Counted from the first letter of the stretch, positions 26,064-35,061 are shown. The stretch is 64,000 nt of DNA from an archaeon (GCA_018657065.1 JABHXU010000015.1:1-64000), one strand, 5' to 3'. Made by a program: numbers and translations. The notes: generated by a model not told the origin, from the sequence alone.

Positions 26064-26765
26064 CTACATAATTTTTAGTAGTTCAAATGTTAATCTTTCA
26101 CTAGCTTTAATAGTGTCAAGAGGAGTAACTCCTTGAACAACAATACAGCCATTTTCACTGAAAATTTTTGTTTCATTTCCAAGTCTTAATTCAATAACTC
26201 TGATCATAGGGCCAATATCTTGACAAGTTCTAACTGGTGCATTTGTTCTATTATCTTCTTTTGTTAAAGCTGATTTGACATCTTTTTCGTAGACGTTTCC
26301 TAGAATTTTTGCAATTTCAACCCCACCTAAAACAACACTAGCAGGATATTTTGGATCAGTTGTTATATAGATTCTTTGAGCACTCATAATTAAATCAGGT
26401 GCACTTGATTCATTTCTTGAATTAACAATTGAAGGAATGTATTCTACTTCATAAGGTGTGTAATGAAATGAAATTTCATAAGGTTTATCCCATCCTTGTA
26501 GCCAGTCTTGTACTTGAAGTTGGGTTACCCAAGCATTACCATATTTTTCAAAAACAAACCCTTTATACGTAACAGTTTCAATTTCATCAGGATCATTATT
26601 ATTAACAAACTTAGGCAATAAAATTAAAGCTAAGACACATGCAATAATAACTCCAATTGAAATTAATAAGAGTTTATCATTTTTTAAATTTGGTTTTTTT
26701 GTTGTTTTTTCTTCTTTTGTTATTTTTTTAGTTGTTTTTGAATTTGTTTTGTTTTTAGTTACCAT
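26064..26765 (-). CDS. Membrane-anchored protein, member 2 of a tandem paralogue pair
   Basis: A Lys/Thr-rich cytoplasmic N-terminus (about 30 residues) precedes one membrane helix (about 33-52) and an outside domain of about 180 residues. It shares with its upstream neighbour the order: short strands, an IYITTDPKYPAS-like segment, a Cys followed by a strand with a hydrophobic IRVIELRLGNET, a second Cys, and a C-terminal amphipathic helix ending LLKIM. ATG 26765 is chosen over a GTG at 26774; it overlaps the upstream gene by 11 bases. Function unknown. Confidence 0.6.
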   Translation of the reverse strand: MVTKNKTNSKTTKKITKEEKTTKKPNLKNDKLLLISIGVIIACVLALILLPKFVNNNDPDEIETVTYKGFVFEKYGNAWVTQLQVQDWLQGWDKPYEISFHYTPYEVEYIPSIVNSRNESSAPDLIMSAQRIYITTDPKYPASVVLGGVEIAKILGNVYEKDVKSALTKEDNRTNAPVRTCQDIGPMIRVIELRLGNETKIFSENGCIVVQGVTPLDTIKASERLTFELLKIM

Positions 26766-27387
26766 AATCAACACCTGGTTTTATACCTTGCATCAAATAA
26801 ATTAACATGTCTCTAGCTTGCATTGCCTGATGTGGCGCAAAATTCATTTCAAGACAATTATTTGATGAAGTGATATTTGTTACATTTGTATTTTTTAAAA
26901 TTACAACTGGAATAGTTGTAGTAGCATTTTGACAATTAACTATTGGGAGTGTGTATCCTTCATATTCTGACGTCATCCCTTCAATAAAAAACTTACTTAT
27001 AGGAAGGTTTTGTCTTATGTCCCATCTTAAATAATCAAGAAGATCCATATTTTCACTTTCTGGGTCAATTGAAAGATAAAAATAGGGTGAATTAATTAAT
27101 GAGTCTTGCATATTTTCTTCTATATTCAAAAGTAAGTTTTGAGGAGGATAAAATGTAGTAAATTCTGAGTCTTTTGATTTAACAGAGTAGTATGCGTTTC
27201 CATTTTGGTCTGAAGTAACTTTAAACCTATATCTAGTCCCTTCTACATTAACTGTGAATGAACTTTGATCATCAGCTCCATAATAAACAACAACTCCACC
27301 AATACTGGATACTAAAAATAGGATTAGTACAATGACGATAAATGCTTTATTTCTTTTTTCTTTTTTTGCTCTTCTTGATTTTTTCAT
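26755..27387 (-). CDS. Membrane-anchored protein, member 1 of a tandem paralogue pair
   Basis: A very basic start (MKKSRRAKKEKRNK) is followed by a membrane helix (about 15-36) and an outside domain of about 170 residues. The later half matches the neighbouring gene in pattern: YFYLSIDPES, a Cys in PIVNCQNAT, VVILKNTNVTNI, then NNCLEMNF and a final helix MQARDMLIYLMQGI. The two spaced Cys may form a disulfide. Asn-X-Thr sites are present. It probably shares an operon with its neighbour. No known function. Confidence 0.6.
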   Translation of the reverse strand: MKKSRRAKKEKRNKAFIVIVLILFLVSSIGGVVVYYGADDQSSFTVNVEGTRYRFKVTSDQNGNAYYSVKSKDSEFTTFYPPQNLLLNIEENMQDSLINSPYFYLSIDPESENMDLLDYLRWDIRQNLPISKFFIEGMTSEYEGYTLPIVNCQNATTTIPVVILKNTNVTNITSSNNCLEMNFAPHQAMQARDMLIYLMQGIKPGVDYGN

Positions 27388-27486
27388 TTATGCGAAAAAA
27401 AGCATAAGAAATTTAAAAAGATTTGGAAAATTTTGAGGTTTTATTAAAAATCAAGATTTTTAAATTCATTAACTTTCCTTTTTTAC

Positions 27487-28809
27487 ATGGCAAAAGATTA
27501 TATCTCAGTTCAAGAAGCAATTGACAAAGGACAAGGACAAGTTGATTTAAGGGGTTGGGTTTATAGAATTAGAAATTCTAATAAATTTGTTTTTATTGTT
27601 TTAAGGGATGAGTCTGAAATTATTCAGTGTATTATTAAAAAAGAAGAAAATCCAAAATTATACGAAGAAGCTATTAAATTAACTATGGAGTCTTCATTAA
27701 AATTATCAGGAGTTATTAAAAAAGATGAGAGAGCGCCTACAGGATTTGAAGTTTCTGTAAATGATTTAGAAATCGTGCAAATTTCTGAACCTTTTCCAAT
27801 AACTAAAGATCAATCTACTGAATATTTACTTGATCAAAGACATTTATGGATAAGGAGTAGAAAAATGACCGCTATGCTTAAGATTAGACATACAGTTATA
27901 GGTGCAATTCACGAGTTTTTTAGAAAAAGAGGATTTTATGAATTTGAAGCGCCAATTTTTCAGCCTAATGCATGTGAAGGTGGATCAACATTATTTGACG
28001 TAAAATATTTTAATGATGTTGTATATTTAGCACAATCATGGCAATTATATGCAGAAGCAGCAGTATTTTCTTTAGGAAAAATTTACAATATGAGTCCAAC
28101 ATTTAGAAGTGAAAAATCTAAAACAAGTAGACATTTGGCAGAGTTTTGGATGGCTGAAATGGAAGCTGCTTGGATGGGTTTAGATGAAGTTACACAAGTG
28201 GCAAAAGATGAAATTAAATTTATTGTAAAAAGAGTTTTAGAAGATAATAAAAAAGATCTAGAAATTCTTGGGAGAGATATTGAAAAATTAAAACCTACTG
28301 TAGAGAAAGACATTCCTACAGTTTCATATACAGAGGTTCTTAAACTTCTTAAAGAAAAAAAAGGTATGGACATTGAGTGGGGAAAAGATCTAAGAACAAT
28401 AGAAGAAGAAAAGGTAATGGAATTGTTTGATACACCTATTGTTGTTGTTGATTATCCTAAAGAAATAATGGCTTTTTACAAAGAACGAAAAAAGTTAAAC
28501 TCTAAGGAAGAAAAGGAATTGCCTGGACCTGTTGCATTATGTTTTGATATGTTAGCTCCTGAAGCAATGGGTGAGATTATTGGTGGATCTCAAAGAGATA
28601 CAGATATTAAAGAATTAGAAAAATATCTAAAAAAAGAAGGCGAAGATCCTAAAATGTATGACTGGTATTTAGATTTAAGAAAATATGGATCAGTTCCTCA
28701 TTCTGGATATGGTGTAGGTGTTGAAAGAGTTGTTAGATGGATATGTGGATTAGAAAACATAAAAGATGCTATTCCGTTTCCAAGAACAATGATGAGAAAG
28801 AGGCCTTAA
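27487..28809 (+). CDS. asnS: Asparaginyl-tRNA synthetase (archaeal/AspRS-related)
   Basis: The N-terminal OB-fold (VDLRGWVYRIRNSNKFVFIVLRD) binds the anticodon; the class II core shows motif 2 PTFRSEKSKTSRHLAEFWMAEME and motif 3 GYGVGVERVVRW. The segment CEGGSTLFDVKYF with AQSWQLYAEA favours AsnRS over AspRS. The end IPFPRTMMRKRP is normal, but a second copy of its last 12 codons lies 108 bases further on behind a palindromic element. Confidence 0.9.
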   Translation: MAKDYISVQEAIDKGQGQVDLRGWVYRIRNSNKFVFIVLRDESEIIQCIIKKEENPKLYEEAIKLTMESSLKLSGVIKKDERAPTGFEVSVNDLEIVQISEPFPITKDQSTEYLLDQRHLWIRSRKMTAMLKIRHTVIGAIHEFFRKRGFYEFEAPIFQPNACEGGSTLFDVKYFNDVVYLAQSWQLYAEAAVFSLGKIYNMSPTFRSEKSKTSRHLAEFWMAEMEAAWMGLDEVTQVAKDEIKFIVKRVLEDNKKDLEILGRDIEKLKPTVEKDIPTVSYTEVLKLLKEKKGMDIEWGKDLRTIEEEKVMELFDTPIVVVDYPKEIMAFYKERKKLNSKEEKELPGPVALCFDMLAPEAMGEIIGGSQRDTDIKELEKYLKKEGEDPKMYDWYLDLRKYGSVPHSGYGVGVERVVRWICGLENIKDAIPFPRTMMRKRP

Positions 28810-28917
28810 TTCGAACTACTTTTTTAAAAAGTAGTTCTTAATTTGTTTTGATCAAACCTTATTAAAAGTTTGATGTTTATTCCGTTTCCAAGAACAATGA
28901 TGAGAAAGAGACCGTAA
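28770..28917 (+). repeat. Duplicated asnS tail flanking a palindromic element (copy B)
   Basis: Thirty-three bases at the end of asnS (28770-28802) recur exactly at 28878-28910, and even the following Arg/Pro/stop codons are kept with two silent changes (GGCCT versus ACCGT). Between them are a near-perfect hairpin with GAACTAC/GTAGTTC arms (28813-28837) and copy B of the dispersed element (28845-28875) ending in ATG. That ATG is in frame with the duplicated codons, giving a 14-residue ORF at 28873-28917. The structure looks like an insertion that copied the gene's 3' end. Confidence 0.75.
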
Positions 28918-28953
28918 ACTATTTAATTTTACTTTTTAGATTTACTATTAATT

Positions 28954-30447
28954 ATGAAAAAAGCACAAAGTACTTTATATATTATTCTTGCAATTTTATT
29001 AATCATTATGTTGGCGTTTCTTCTTATTAAGTGGAAAAAAGAAGATATTAAACTAATTGAACAAAAAGAAAAGGATTCAAAACAATTTTTAAATGAAATT
29101 GATACTTTTCAAAATTATTTTGATGAATGTGCAACTCTTACAATTAAGGAAGCAAATGTTAAATTTGGAATTTATTTAACAAGTCAAAAAGAATACGAAT
29201 CATTTGTCAGTTATAAGATTAAACTTTGTATGTCAGATTTACTGATTTTACTTAAGGATCGAGGATACAAAATAGTGGAAGAGGAGACATCAACAAATGT
29301 GGAAATTAATGATAAAAATTTGTTAATAACAATTATATATCCAATACAATTGTCAAAAGAGGATCAAAAATTTACATTTGAAGATTATTCTATAAAGTTT
29401 GAAAAACATAATATTATAAAACTTAATAAAGTAGGAGATCAAGGATTAATTTCGTCTTCAGATAGAAATTTGAATATTGAATTACAAGATATTGAATTTG
29501 TTGATTATATGGGAAATGAAATTAATGAAATTAATTTATTAGTAGTTGATAGTAGATATTTTGAAAAAGAAGATTTAGAAAATTATCTAACTTATGGTAT
29601 TCTTCCTTTAAATGTATATGCGAGTGATCCATTTGAATTAAGGTTTGATTTGAAATCAATGGGTTTTGATGAAGCTGAATATAATAATTTAGCAATTGCT
29701 TGGTGGGTGATAGGTACAAATCAATGGGGTACTTTGGAATCAAGAATCGAAGAAGGAGTTTTAGTTGCAAGTACAAGATATACTACTTTTTTTGGAATCG
29801 CAAAAAAGCAAGAGATTAACGGATTTAGCAATATAGAACCTCCAATAAATAATGGTATGCAAAGTGATCTTTTATTAAATTCAAATGCTTTAATACCAAA
29901 AATTAATTATGATATTTCTTCATTTTCAAAAAATACTAATGTTTATTCTGGTGAAGCAAATAAGATATTTAATACGATTAAACAAGAGATTTATGAAGAA
30001 TACTCTATACCTGAAAAAGGATATGTATTAACGACAAATCAAGATTGCGTAAATAACTTCATAAGTTCAGGAGCATTGTGTGCAACAGGAAGTTCAACAG
30101 GGTGTGGAATATTAGGAGTACATTGTAAATCTTCAGTTTTAAGTTTATCAGAAGAAGATATTAATACACTGTTTAGACATGAAATTACACATTCAATTCA
30201 ACAAATAAAAGAAGGTTGTCCTGTAGGAGATGTTGCAAGAAGGGAATGGGGTGCTGAATATATGTCAGACAGTGAGTATTATCAGTTTGTGTTGGATGGA
30301 GAAGGAGTTAAAGCAGCTCAAATATCTTCTGTAATGTTAGAATCCTGTTCAGAGTCTGAGCTTGTTCAAGTAGCAATATGTGAACCTAATGCAAATGATT
30401 TATGGCAAAAATGTTTATTATCAAAACATACTATAAGTTGGACTTAG
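28954..30447 (+). CDS. Surface-anchored zinc metalloprotease with pilin-like signal
   Basis: The start MKKAQSTLYIILAILLIIML is a class III-like signal/anchor shared with the protein at 46565. After a Glu/Lys-rich helix and a beta-rich region (about 40-290, with conserved pieces shared with the 46565 protein), the C-terminal third holds HEITH (His409-Glu410-His413) in TLFRHEITHSIQQ, a gluzincin zinc motif. Cys pairs around 360-390 suggest disulfides. It is likely an outside protease; substrate unknown. The serpin at 12847 shows that this cell also makes a protease inhibitor, though serpins normally act on Ser/Cys proteases. Confidence 0.75.
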   Translation: MKKAQSTLYIILAILLIIMLAFLLIKWKKEDIKLIEQKEKDSKQFLNEIDTFQNYFDECATLTIKEANVKFGIYLTSQKEYESFVSYKIKLCMSDLLILLKDRGYKIVEEETSTNVEINDKNLLITIIYPIQLSKEDQKFTFEDYSIKFEKHNIIKLNKVGDQGLISSSDRNLNIELQDIEFVDYMGNEINEINLLVVDSRYFEKEDLENYLTYGILPLNVYASDPFELRFDLKSMGFDEAEYNNLAIAWWVIGTNQWGTLESRIEEGVLVASTRYTTFFGIAKKQEINGFSNIEPPINNGMQSDLLLNSNALIPKINYDISSFSKNTNVYSGEANKIFNTIKQEIYEEYSIPEKGYVLTTNQDCVNNFISSGALCATGSSTGCGILGVHCKSSVLSLSEEDINTLFRHEITHSIQQIKEGCPVGDVARREWGAEYMSDSEYYQFVLDGEGVKAAQISSVMLESCSESELVQVAICEPNANDLWQKCLLSKHTISWT

Positions 30448-30463
30448 AAAATTTAGTTTTTTT

Positions 30464-30537
30464 AATTTTAAAAAATATTTTTTAAAATTTATTTAACTAA
30501 ACGTTTGATTAATTGAGGAACATATCCTCAGTTAATC
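30464..30537. terminator. Convergent terminator hairpins between protease gene and gatD
   Basis: A perfect 26-bp palindrome of A/T (30464-30489) follows the protease stop. A second stem, GATTAA..TGAGGA with TCCTCA..TTAATC (30507-30537), overlaps the gatD stop. Either may end transcripts arriving from both sides. Confidence 0.5.
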
Positions 30538-31807
30538 TTTCATTAATTTCTCCACGAAGATTTTGTGAAATTAGTTTTTTAGTTTCCTCTTTAGAATAGT
30601 TTCCTAGAAGCCACGAAAGTTTTACAAATGCAGTATTTGCTAACATATCTTCTCCAGGTATAACTCCTAAACTAGTTAAATCAGTTCCTTTGTCATAAAC
30701 ATGCATATGAACCCGTCCAAAGATAGTTTGAGTGGTCATAATTACAACACAACCAGAATCAATTACTTTTTTTAGTGCAGGATAAATTTTTTTATGGATA
30801 TTACTAATTTCATTAGGTGCTTGGCCAGGTGTGTGGCCTAAACCAGTTCCTTCAATAACTAGACCTTTATATCCTTTATAAAATTCAAATTGTTTAGGAT
30901 CCATATGAACGTGAATTTTTAATAAACCAACTTTATTTTCCATATTTGATTTTAGATTTAATTTTCTTTTTAGATCTTTTTTCACATAATTTTTTTGTAA
31001 AAATTCAATTTTATTTGTATTAAAATTTATTTTTGCAATAGCAGTATCATTTACAGGCTGAAATGCGTCTCTTCTTGATGAATGCATTTTATAGGTTTTA
31101 CATGCAGGTAAAATTGCGCAAGTATCATCACTTGAATGTTCATGCATACAAATGGCAACTCCAGAAAAATCAGTTTTAGTTATAAATTCAGCTGCACAAA
31201 TTAAATTCATTGCAGCGTCACTACTTCCTCGATCTGAAGATCTTTGAGCACCTACAAATATTAAGGGAATTGGAATATCTTCCAAAATAAATGACATAGC
31301 AGCACTTGCAACAGCTAAATTATCTGTTCCCATTCCTAAAATTATTCCTTGACATCCTTTTTTAATTTCTTTTTGTACAGCTTTAGCTATAACTTCAAAA
31401 TGTTTGAAACGTAAATCATCAGACCACATATTAGAAATTAAGTTTGATCTAAAATTAGCAATTTTAGAAAGTTCAGGAAACATTTTTAATAGATCTTCAG
31501 GGGAAAATGAACTGTAAACTGCACCAGTTCTATAATCAATTTTAGAAGCTATTGTTCCACCAGTATGAAGAATTGAAATTGTTGGTAGAGAATTGTCTTG
31601 CTCAATTTTATCTTTTTTGTTTTTAGCAGGAATGTATTCTTTTAATACAGTAGTTTTTTTTACTGTTTTTTTTTCTATACCTATATTGTATCCATTTTTT
31701 AATTTTAAAATATAAGTGTCTTTTCCTGTTTCTTGAAGTGAAGGCATTAAAGTTCCTTCATATTCTTTATCTTGTGTTAAGATTTTGACTTTATCTCCTG
31801 GTTTCAT
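30509..31807 (-). CDS. gatD: Glu-tRNA(Gln) amidotransferase subunit D
   Basis: With GatE it converts Glu-tRNA(Gln) to Gln-tRNA(Gln) in archaea; GatD frees ammonia from glutamine or asparagine. An N-terminal barrel (KPGDKVKI, 1-60) precedes an asparaginase-like domain with HTGGTIAS (81-88). The second catalytic motif, usually HGTDT, reads MGTDN (159-163): the Thr and Asp are kept (161, 162) but His and the last Thr are changed. The gatE partner is not in the window. asnS two genes away points to shared amide aminoacyl-tRNA supply. Confidence 0.9.
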   Translation of the reverse strand: MKPGDKVKILTQDKEYEGTLMPSLQETGKDTYILKLKNGYNIGIEKKTVKKTTVLKEYIPAKNKKDKIEQDNSLPTISILHTGGTIASKIDYRTGAVYSSFSPEDLLKMFPELSKIANFRSNLISNMWSDDLRFKHFEVIAKAVQKEIKKGCQGIILGMGTDNLAVASAAMSFILEDIPIPLIFVGAQRSSDRGSSDAAMNLICAAEFITKTDFSGVAICMHEHSSDDTCAILPACKTYKMHSSRRDAFQPVNDTAIAKINFNTNKIEFLQKNYVKKDLKRKLNLKSNMENKVGLLKIHVHMDPKQFEFYKGYKGLVIEGTGLGHTPGQAPNEISNIHKKIYPALKKVIDSGCVVIMTTQTIFGRVHMHVYDKGTDLTSLGVIPGEDMLANTAFVKLSWLLGNYSKEETKKLISQNLRGEINERLTEDMFLN

Positions 31808-31844
31808 AATTATTATAGAATTATTTAAGTTTAATAAGTTTACG

Positions 31845-32687
31845 CTAGTAATTTTTTAATTTTTTCAATTCAATTTTTTGATAAATTAAAAAAATAATAA
31901 CCATATAGACCAAATATGTAACAACTTCTAATAAATTTGGATTTCCATTATATCCAAATAGGCCTTTTGCTATTGATCCTATTGCTCCTTTTTCATGTAA
32001 TGCTGGATATATTCCTTGATTTTCTAATGGGGTAGCAGGGTTGATGTCCCAAATATGTTCAACAAAAATAGGAAGAATTTTGGCTTCTTGAAATTCATGA
32101 ACTCCATGTGCCATAAGTCCAGCTGCAAAAAAAATAAGCAATAAACTTGATGCATTGAAGAATTTTTTCACATTAACTTTAATTGAAGTTACAAAAATTA
32201 GATATCCTAAAAATGATGCAACAATTATTCCACTAAAAGCACCAACGATTCCATAATCTTGTGTGACTAGAGAAGCAGATCCTAAGAATATTACTGTTTC
32301 AATACCTTCTCGAAGAACTGATAAAAATACTAACATAAATAAACCAAATCTTTGGTTTTTGTCAATATTTACAGAAATTTTTTCTTGAAGTTCTTTAGTT
32401 ACATGTTTTTGATTCATCATCCATAAAATCATTGAGCTTAAAAGTAGAGATCCAATTATCATTACAACCCCTTCAAAAATTTCTTCTGTTCTACCTGAAA
32501 ACCCACCGGTTAGTGAATTAAATAATAATGCAGAAATAATACTTCCAATAATTCCAAATCCTAATCCAATATATACAATATTATTGTATTTCGTATTTTT
32601 AGTTTTAGATAAATATGCAAGAATAATTCCAATAATTATTGCGGCTTCAAGTGTTTCTCTAAATGTTATTAAAAAGTTTACAATCAT
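31845..32687 (-). CDS. FTR1-family iron permease
   Basis: The 280 residues form seven membrane helices with the two REXXE iron motifs, RETLE (10-14) and REGIE (126-130), and a GRTEEIFEG loop at 65-73. It takes up ferric or ferrous iron. The gene sits beside a DtxR-family regulator and its promoter carries two palindromes of the type such regulators bind, so it should be induced when iron is scarce. Confidence 0.92.
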   Translation of the reverse strand: MIVNFLITFRETLEAAIIIGIILAYLSKTKNTKYNNIVYIGLGFGIIGSIISALLFNSLTGGFSGRTEEIFEGVVMIIGSLLLSSMILWMMNQKHVTKELQEKISVNIDKNQRFGLFMLVFLSVLREGIETVIFLGSASLVTQDYGIVGAFSGIIVASFLGYLIFVTSIKVNVKKFFNASSLLLIFFAAGLMAHGVHEFQEAKILPIFVEHIWDINPATPLENQGIYPALHEKGAIGSIAKGLFGYNGNPNLLEVVTYLVYMVIIFLIYQKIELKKLKNY

Positions 32688-32700
32688 ATTATCACCAAAG

Positions 32701-32748
32701 TAAGGTTTACCTTATAAAAAGTTAGGATATCCTAACTATTTATAAATG
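32701..32748 (-). promoter_or_regulatory. FTR1 promoter with two DtxR-type operators
   Basis: On the minus strand a TATA box (ATTTATAAATAG, about 32737-32748) is followed at once by the perfect 18-bp palindrome AGTTAGGATATCCTAACT (32720-32737), which contains TTAGG and CCTAA half-sites as in IdeR/DtxR boxes, and then by TAAGGTTTACCTTA (32701-32714). Bound repressor would cover the transcription start. Confidence 0.75.
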
Positions 32749-32776
32749 TTTCTAGACGATATGTTTTGTTTAAAAA

Positions 32777-33163
32777 TTAAATATTTTGTAATTTTTTTAC
32801 AGTAGAATTTGAAAAAGCATGTTCTAAATTACATGCTTCAATATCCGCTTTATTTGGTTTTACACCCAATTTTTCAATTAGGAATTTTTTAATTATTCCA
32901 AATTTTTTACTAACACTTTTTGCTCGTTTAATACCTTTTTTTGTGAGAGTTATTTTTCCATAAGATTTATATGATAAGTATTTTTCATCTTCAAGTTTAG
33001 TTATCATTTCAGATACACTAGATTTAGATATATTAAGTATTTTGGAAAGGTGAACAGGTTTAGATTTTAAGTTATGATCTTTTTCATATTCATAGATTGT
33101 TTTTAGATACATATCAGTACTAATTAATTTTTTTTGATTTCCATGAATTTTTTGTTGAATCAT
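32777..33163 (-). CDS. DtxR/MntR-family metal-dependent repressor
   Basis: The 128 residues contain an N-terminal winged helix (STDMYLKTIYEYE; ILNISKSSVSEMITKLEDEKYL) and the start of the dimer/metal domain with the CNLEHAFS motif at 111-118, whose Cys, Glu and His bind Fe or Mn. It lacks the SH3-like third domain, like MntR. It lies just upstream of the FTR1 promoter on the same strand and is the natural repressor for the palindromes there. Confidence 0.92.
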   Translation of the reverse strand: MIQQKIHGNQKKLISTDMYLKTIYEYEKDHNLKSKPVHLSKILNISKSSVSEMITKLEDEKYLSYKSYGKITLTKKGIKRAKSVSKKFGIIKKFLIEKLGVKPNKADIEACNLEHAFSNSTVKKLQNI

Positions 33164-33268
33164 GAAATTAAGTTAAGTGTTCAAGTATTTAAAATTAATT
33201 TTTAATGTATTCTAGATTATTATTTTAACATATGATTTTAATATCTGTTTATTTTTTTAATCTTTAAA

Positions 33269-34423
33269 ATGGAAAATTTTCAATTTCAATGTGCAACAAA
33301 AATTATTTTTGGAAGAGACACTGAAAACTTAGTTGGTGAAGAGTTAAAAAATCACACAAAAAAAGTTTTACTACATTATGGATCTGGAAGTATTAAAAAA
33401 ACAGGTCTTTATGATAAAATCATTAAATCACTAAATGATGCTGGAATTACATATGTTGAATTAAGTGGTGTTGTTCCTAATCCTCGCGCAGAATTAGTGT
33501 ATGAAGGAATTGAACTTTGTAAAAAAGAAGGAATTAAATTTATTTTAGCAGTTGGTGGTGGTTCAGTAATTGATAGTGCAAAAGCTATTGCTGCAGGATA
33601 TTATTATGAGGGAGATTTTTGGGATCAATTTGAGGGAAAATCTCAAGTTGAAAAAGCTTTACCTATAGCAACAATTTTAACTTTACCAGCCGCAGGAAGT
33701 GAAGCTAGCCCAGCATCTGTTGTTTCAAAGGGAAATAGAAAATTAGCAATAATGGCGGATTGTTTAAGACCTGTTTTTTCAATATTAAATCCAGAATTAA
33801 CTTTTACATTACCTGCTTATCAAACAGCAGCTGGTGTAACAGATATGATGGCACATATTTTTGAAAGATATTTTACAAATACAAAAAATGTAGATGTAAC
33901 CGATAAACTATGTGAAGCAGTTTTGCGATCAATAATTAAAAATGCAAAAATTGTATTAAAGGAAGAAAAAAATTATGATGCCAGAGCAGAAATAATGTGG
34001 GCTGGAACTTTAGCACATAATGGACTTCTTGGAACTGGAAGAGTTGAAGATTGGGCAACTCACAGAATTGAACATGAACTTTCAGCTTTTTATGATATAA
34101 CTCACGGTGCTGGACTTGCTATTATATTTCCAGCATGGATGAAATATACATACAAACAAGATATGAATAAATTTATACAATTTGCAATTGAAGTTTGGGG
34201 AATACCTGGAAATGACGAAGAGACAGCTTTAGCAGGAATTGCAGCAACAAAAGAATTCTTTAGAAAAATTGGAATGCCTATAGCAATATCTGAATTAAAT
34301 TTAGATGTAAAAGAAGAGGATATGCAAAAAATGGCAGAGTATGCAACTAAATTTGGAGAATTAGGTAGTTTTGTTAAGTTAGGAAGTAAAGAAGTGTTTG
34401 ATATTTACAAATTAGCTGAGTAG
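33269..34423 (+). CDS. Iron-containing alcohol dehydrogenase (YqhD/butanol dehydrogenase type)
   Basis: The 384 residues match the Fe-ADH III family: FQCATKIIFGRDT, the nucleotide loop GGGSVIDSAKAIAAG, TLPAAGSEAS, the metal ligands in DMMAHIFERYF and HELSAFYDITHGAGLAI. Such enzymes reduce aldehydes with NADPH. Neighbouring iron transport genes are divergent, so joint regulation is possible but no operator is seen on this side. Confidence 0.92.
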   Translation: MENFQFQCATKIIFGRDTENLVGEELKNHTKKVLLHYGSGSIKKTGLYDKIIKSLNDAGITYVELSGVVPNPRAELVYEGIELCKKEGIKFILAVGGGSVIDSAKAIAAGYYYEGDFWDQFEGKSQVEKALPIATILTLPAAGSEASPASVVSKGNRKLAIMADCLRPVFSILNPELTFTLPAYQTAAGVTDMMAHIFERYFTNTKNVDVTDKLCEAVLRSIIKNAKIVLKEEKNYDARAEIMWAGTLAHNGLLGTGRVEDWATHRIEHELSAFYDITHGAGLAIIFPAWMKYTYKQDMNKFIQFAIEVWGIPGNDEETALAGIAATKEFFRKIGMPIAISELNLDVKEEDMQKMAEYATKFGELGSFVKLGSKEVFDIYKLAE

Positions 34424-34482
34424 AACATTCAAATAATGTTCGTCTGTGCCAATATTATTTTTATTGTGATTAAAAAATCACA
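34423..34482 (+). terminator. Two hairpins after the alcohol dehydrogenase gene
   Basis: GAACATT pairs with AATGTTC (34423-34441), overlapping the stop, and TGTGATT with AATCACA (34465-34482), just ahead of the pilin operon promoter. Confidence 0.45.
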
Positions 34483-34493
34483 CATCTCAATAG

Positions 34494-34508
34494 AAAATTA
34501 TATATAAC
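34494..34508 (+). promoter_or_regulatory. Promoter of the pilin-like operon
   Basis: The TATA-like TTATATATAAC lies about 25-30 bases before ATG 34530, so the first pilin gene would have almost no leader. Confidence 0.5.
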
Positions 34509-34529
34509 TACTAACAATATTTTTCTATT

Positions 34530-35051
34530 ATGAAAAAGAGGGGACAGGTTTCAGTAGAATTCATGGTAATAATTGCAATTTCTATGATGATTCTTCTTCC
34601 TAGTGTTTATATGTTTAGGAATTATGTTATGCAATCAAGTGATCAAATTTTAAAATCAAGATTAAATGAATTGTCTGACATGGTTTTATTAAAAGCAAAA
34701 AAAATGCATTATTATGGTCCTCCATCAAAATCTACAATTGAACTTGATATGCCTCCTCAAATTGATAATATGTATATAACAGCTGTTCCAGATAACAACG
34801 AATATTATTTAGGATTTACAATTTTAACTTCTCATGGAACTGAGGAAGTAACTTTTTATTCAGATATTCCAATTAGGGCTTTAGAAACTAAACCTTGTGA
34901 TTTTTGTAATAGTTACAGTTTTTGTGAATGTATGATAGAAAGATATTATAATAAAGGACCAAAAAACATTCAAGTGACTTCAACAGTTGATTGTAATTAT
35001 GGAGAAGATTTTTGTGTAAGTATTGGAGATTTTTCTCCAGATTTAAATTAG
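34530..35051 (+). CDS. Pilin-like protein with class III signal peptide (gene 1 of 5)
   Basis: The start MKKRGQVSVEFMVIIAISMMI has the archaeal class III signal QVSVEF, cut by prepilin peptidase (EppA/PibD type) before the Q. About 140 residues follow the helix, with a Cys cluster in CDFCNSYSFCEC. It is the first of five short-spaced genes with the same kind of N-terminus, so a pilus or pseudopilus is likely. No assembly ATPase or platform gene lies in the window. Confidence 0.75.
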   Translation: MKKRGQVSVEFMVIIAISMMILLPSVYMFRNYVMQSSDQILKSRLNELSDMVLLKAKKMHYYGPPSKSTIELDMPPQIDNMYITAVPDNNEYYLGFTILTSHGTEEVTFYSDIPIRALETKPCDFCNSYSFCECMIERYYNKGPKNIQVTSTVDCNYGEDFCVSIGDFSPDLN

Positions 35052-35061
35052 GTGTATATTA

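Noticed and set aside
27487..28809. Aspartyl-tRNA synthetase
   Set aside because: GSTLFDVKYF, AQSWQLYAEA and SKTSRHLAEFWM are the AsnRS versions of these motifs.
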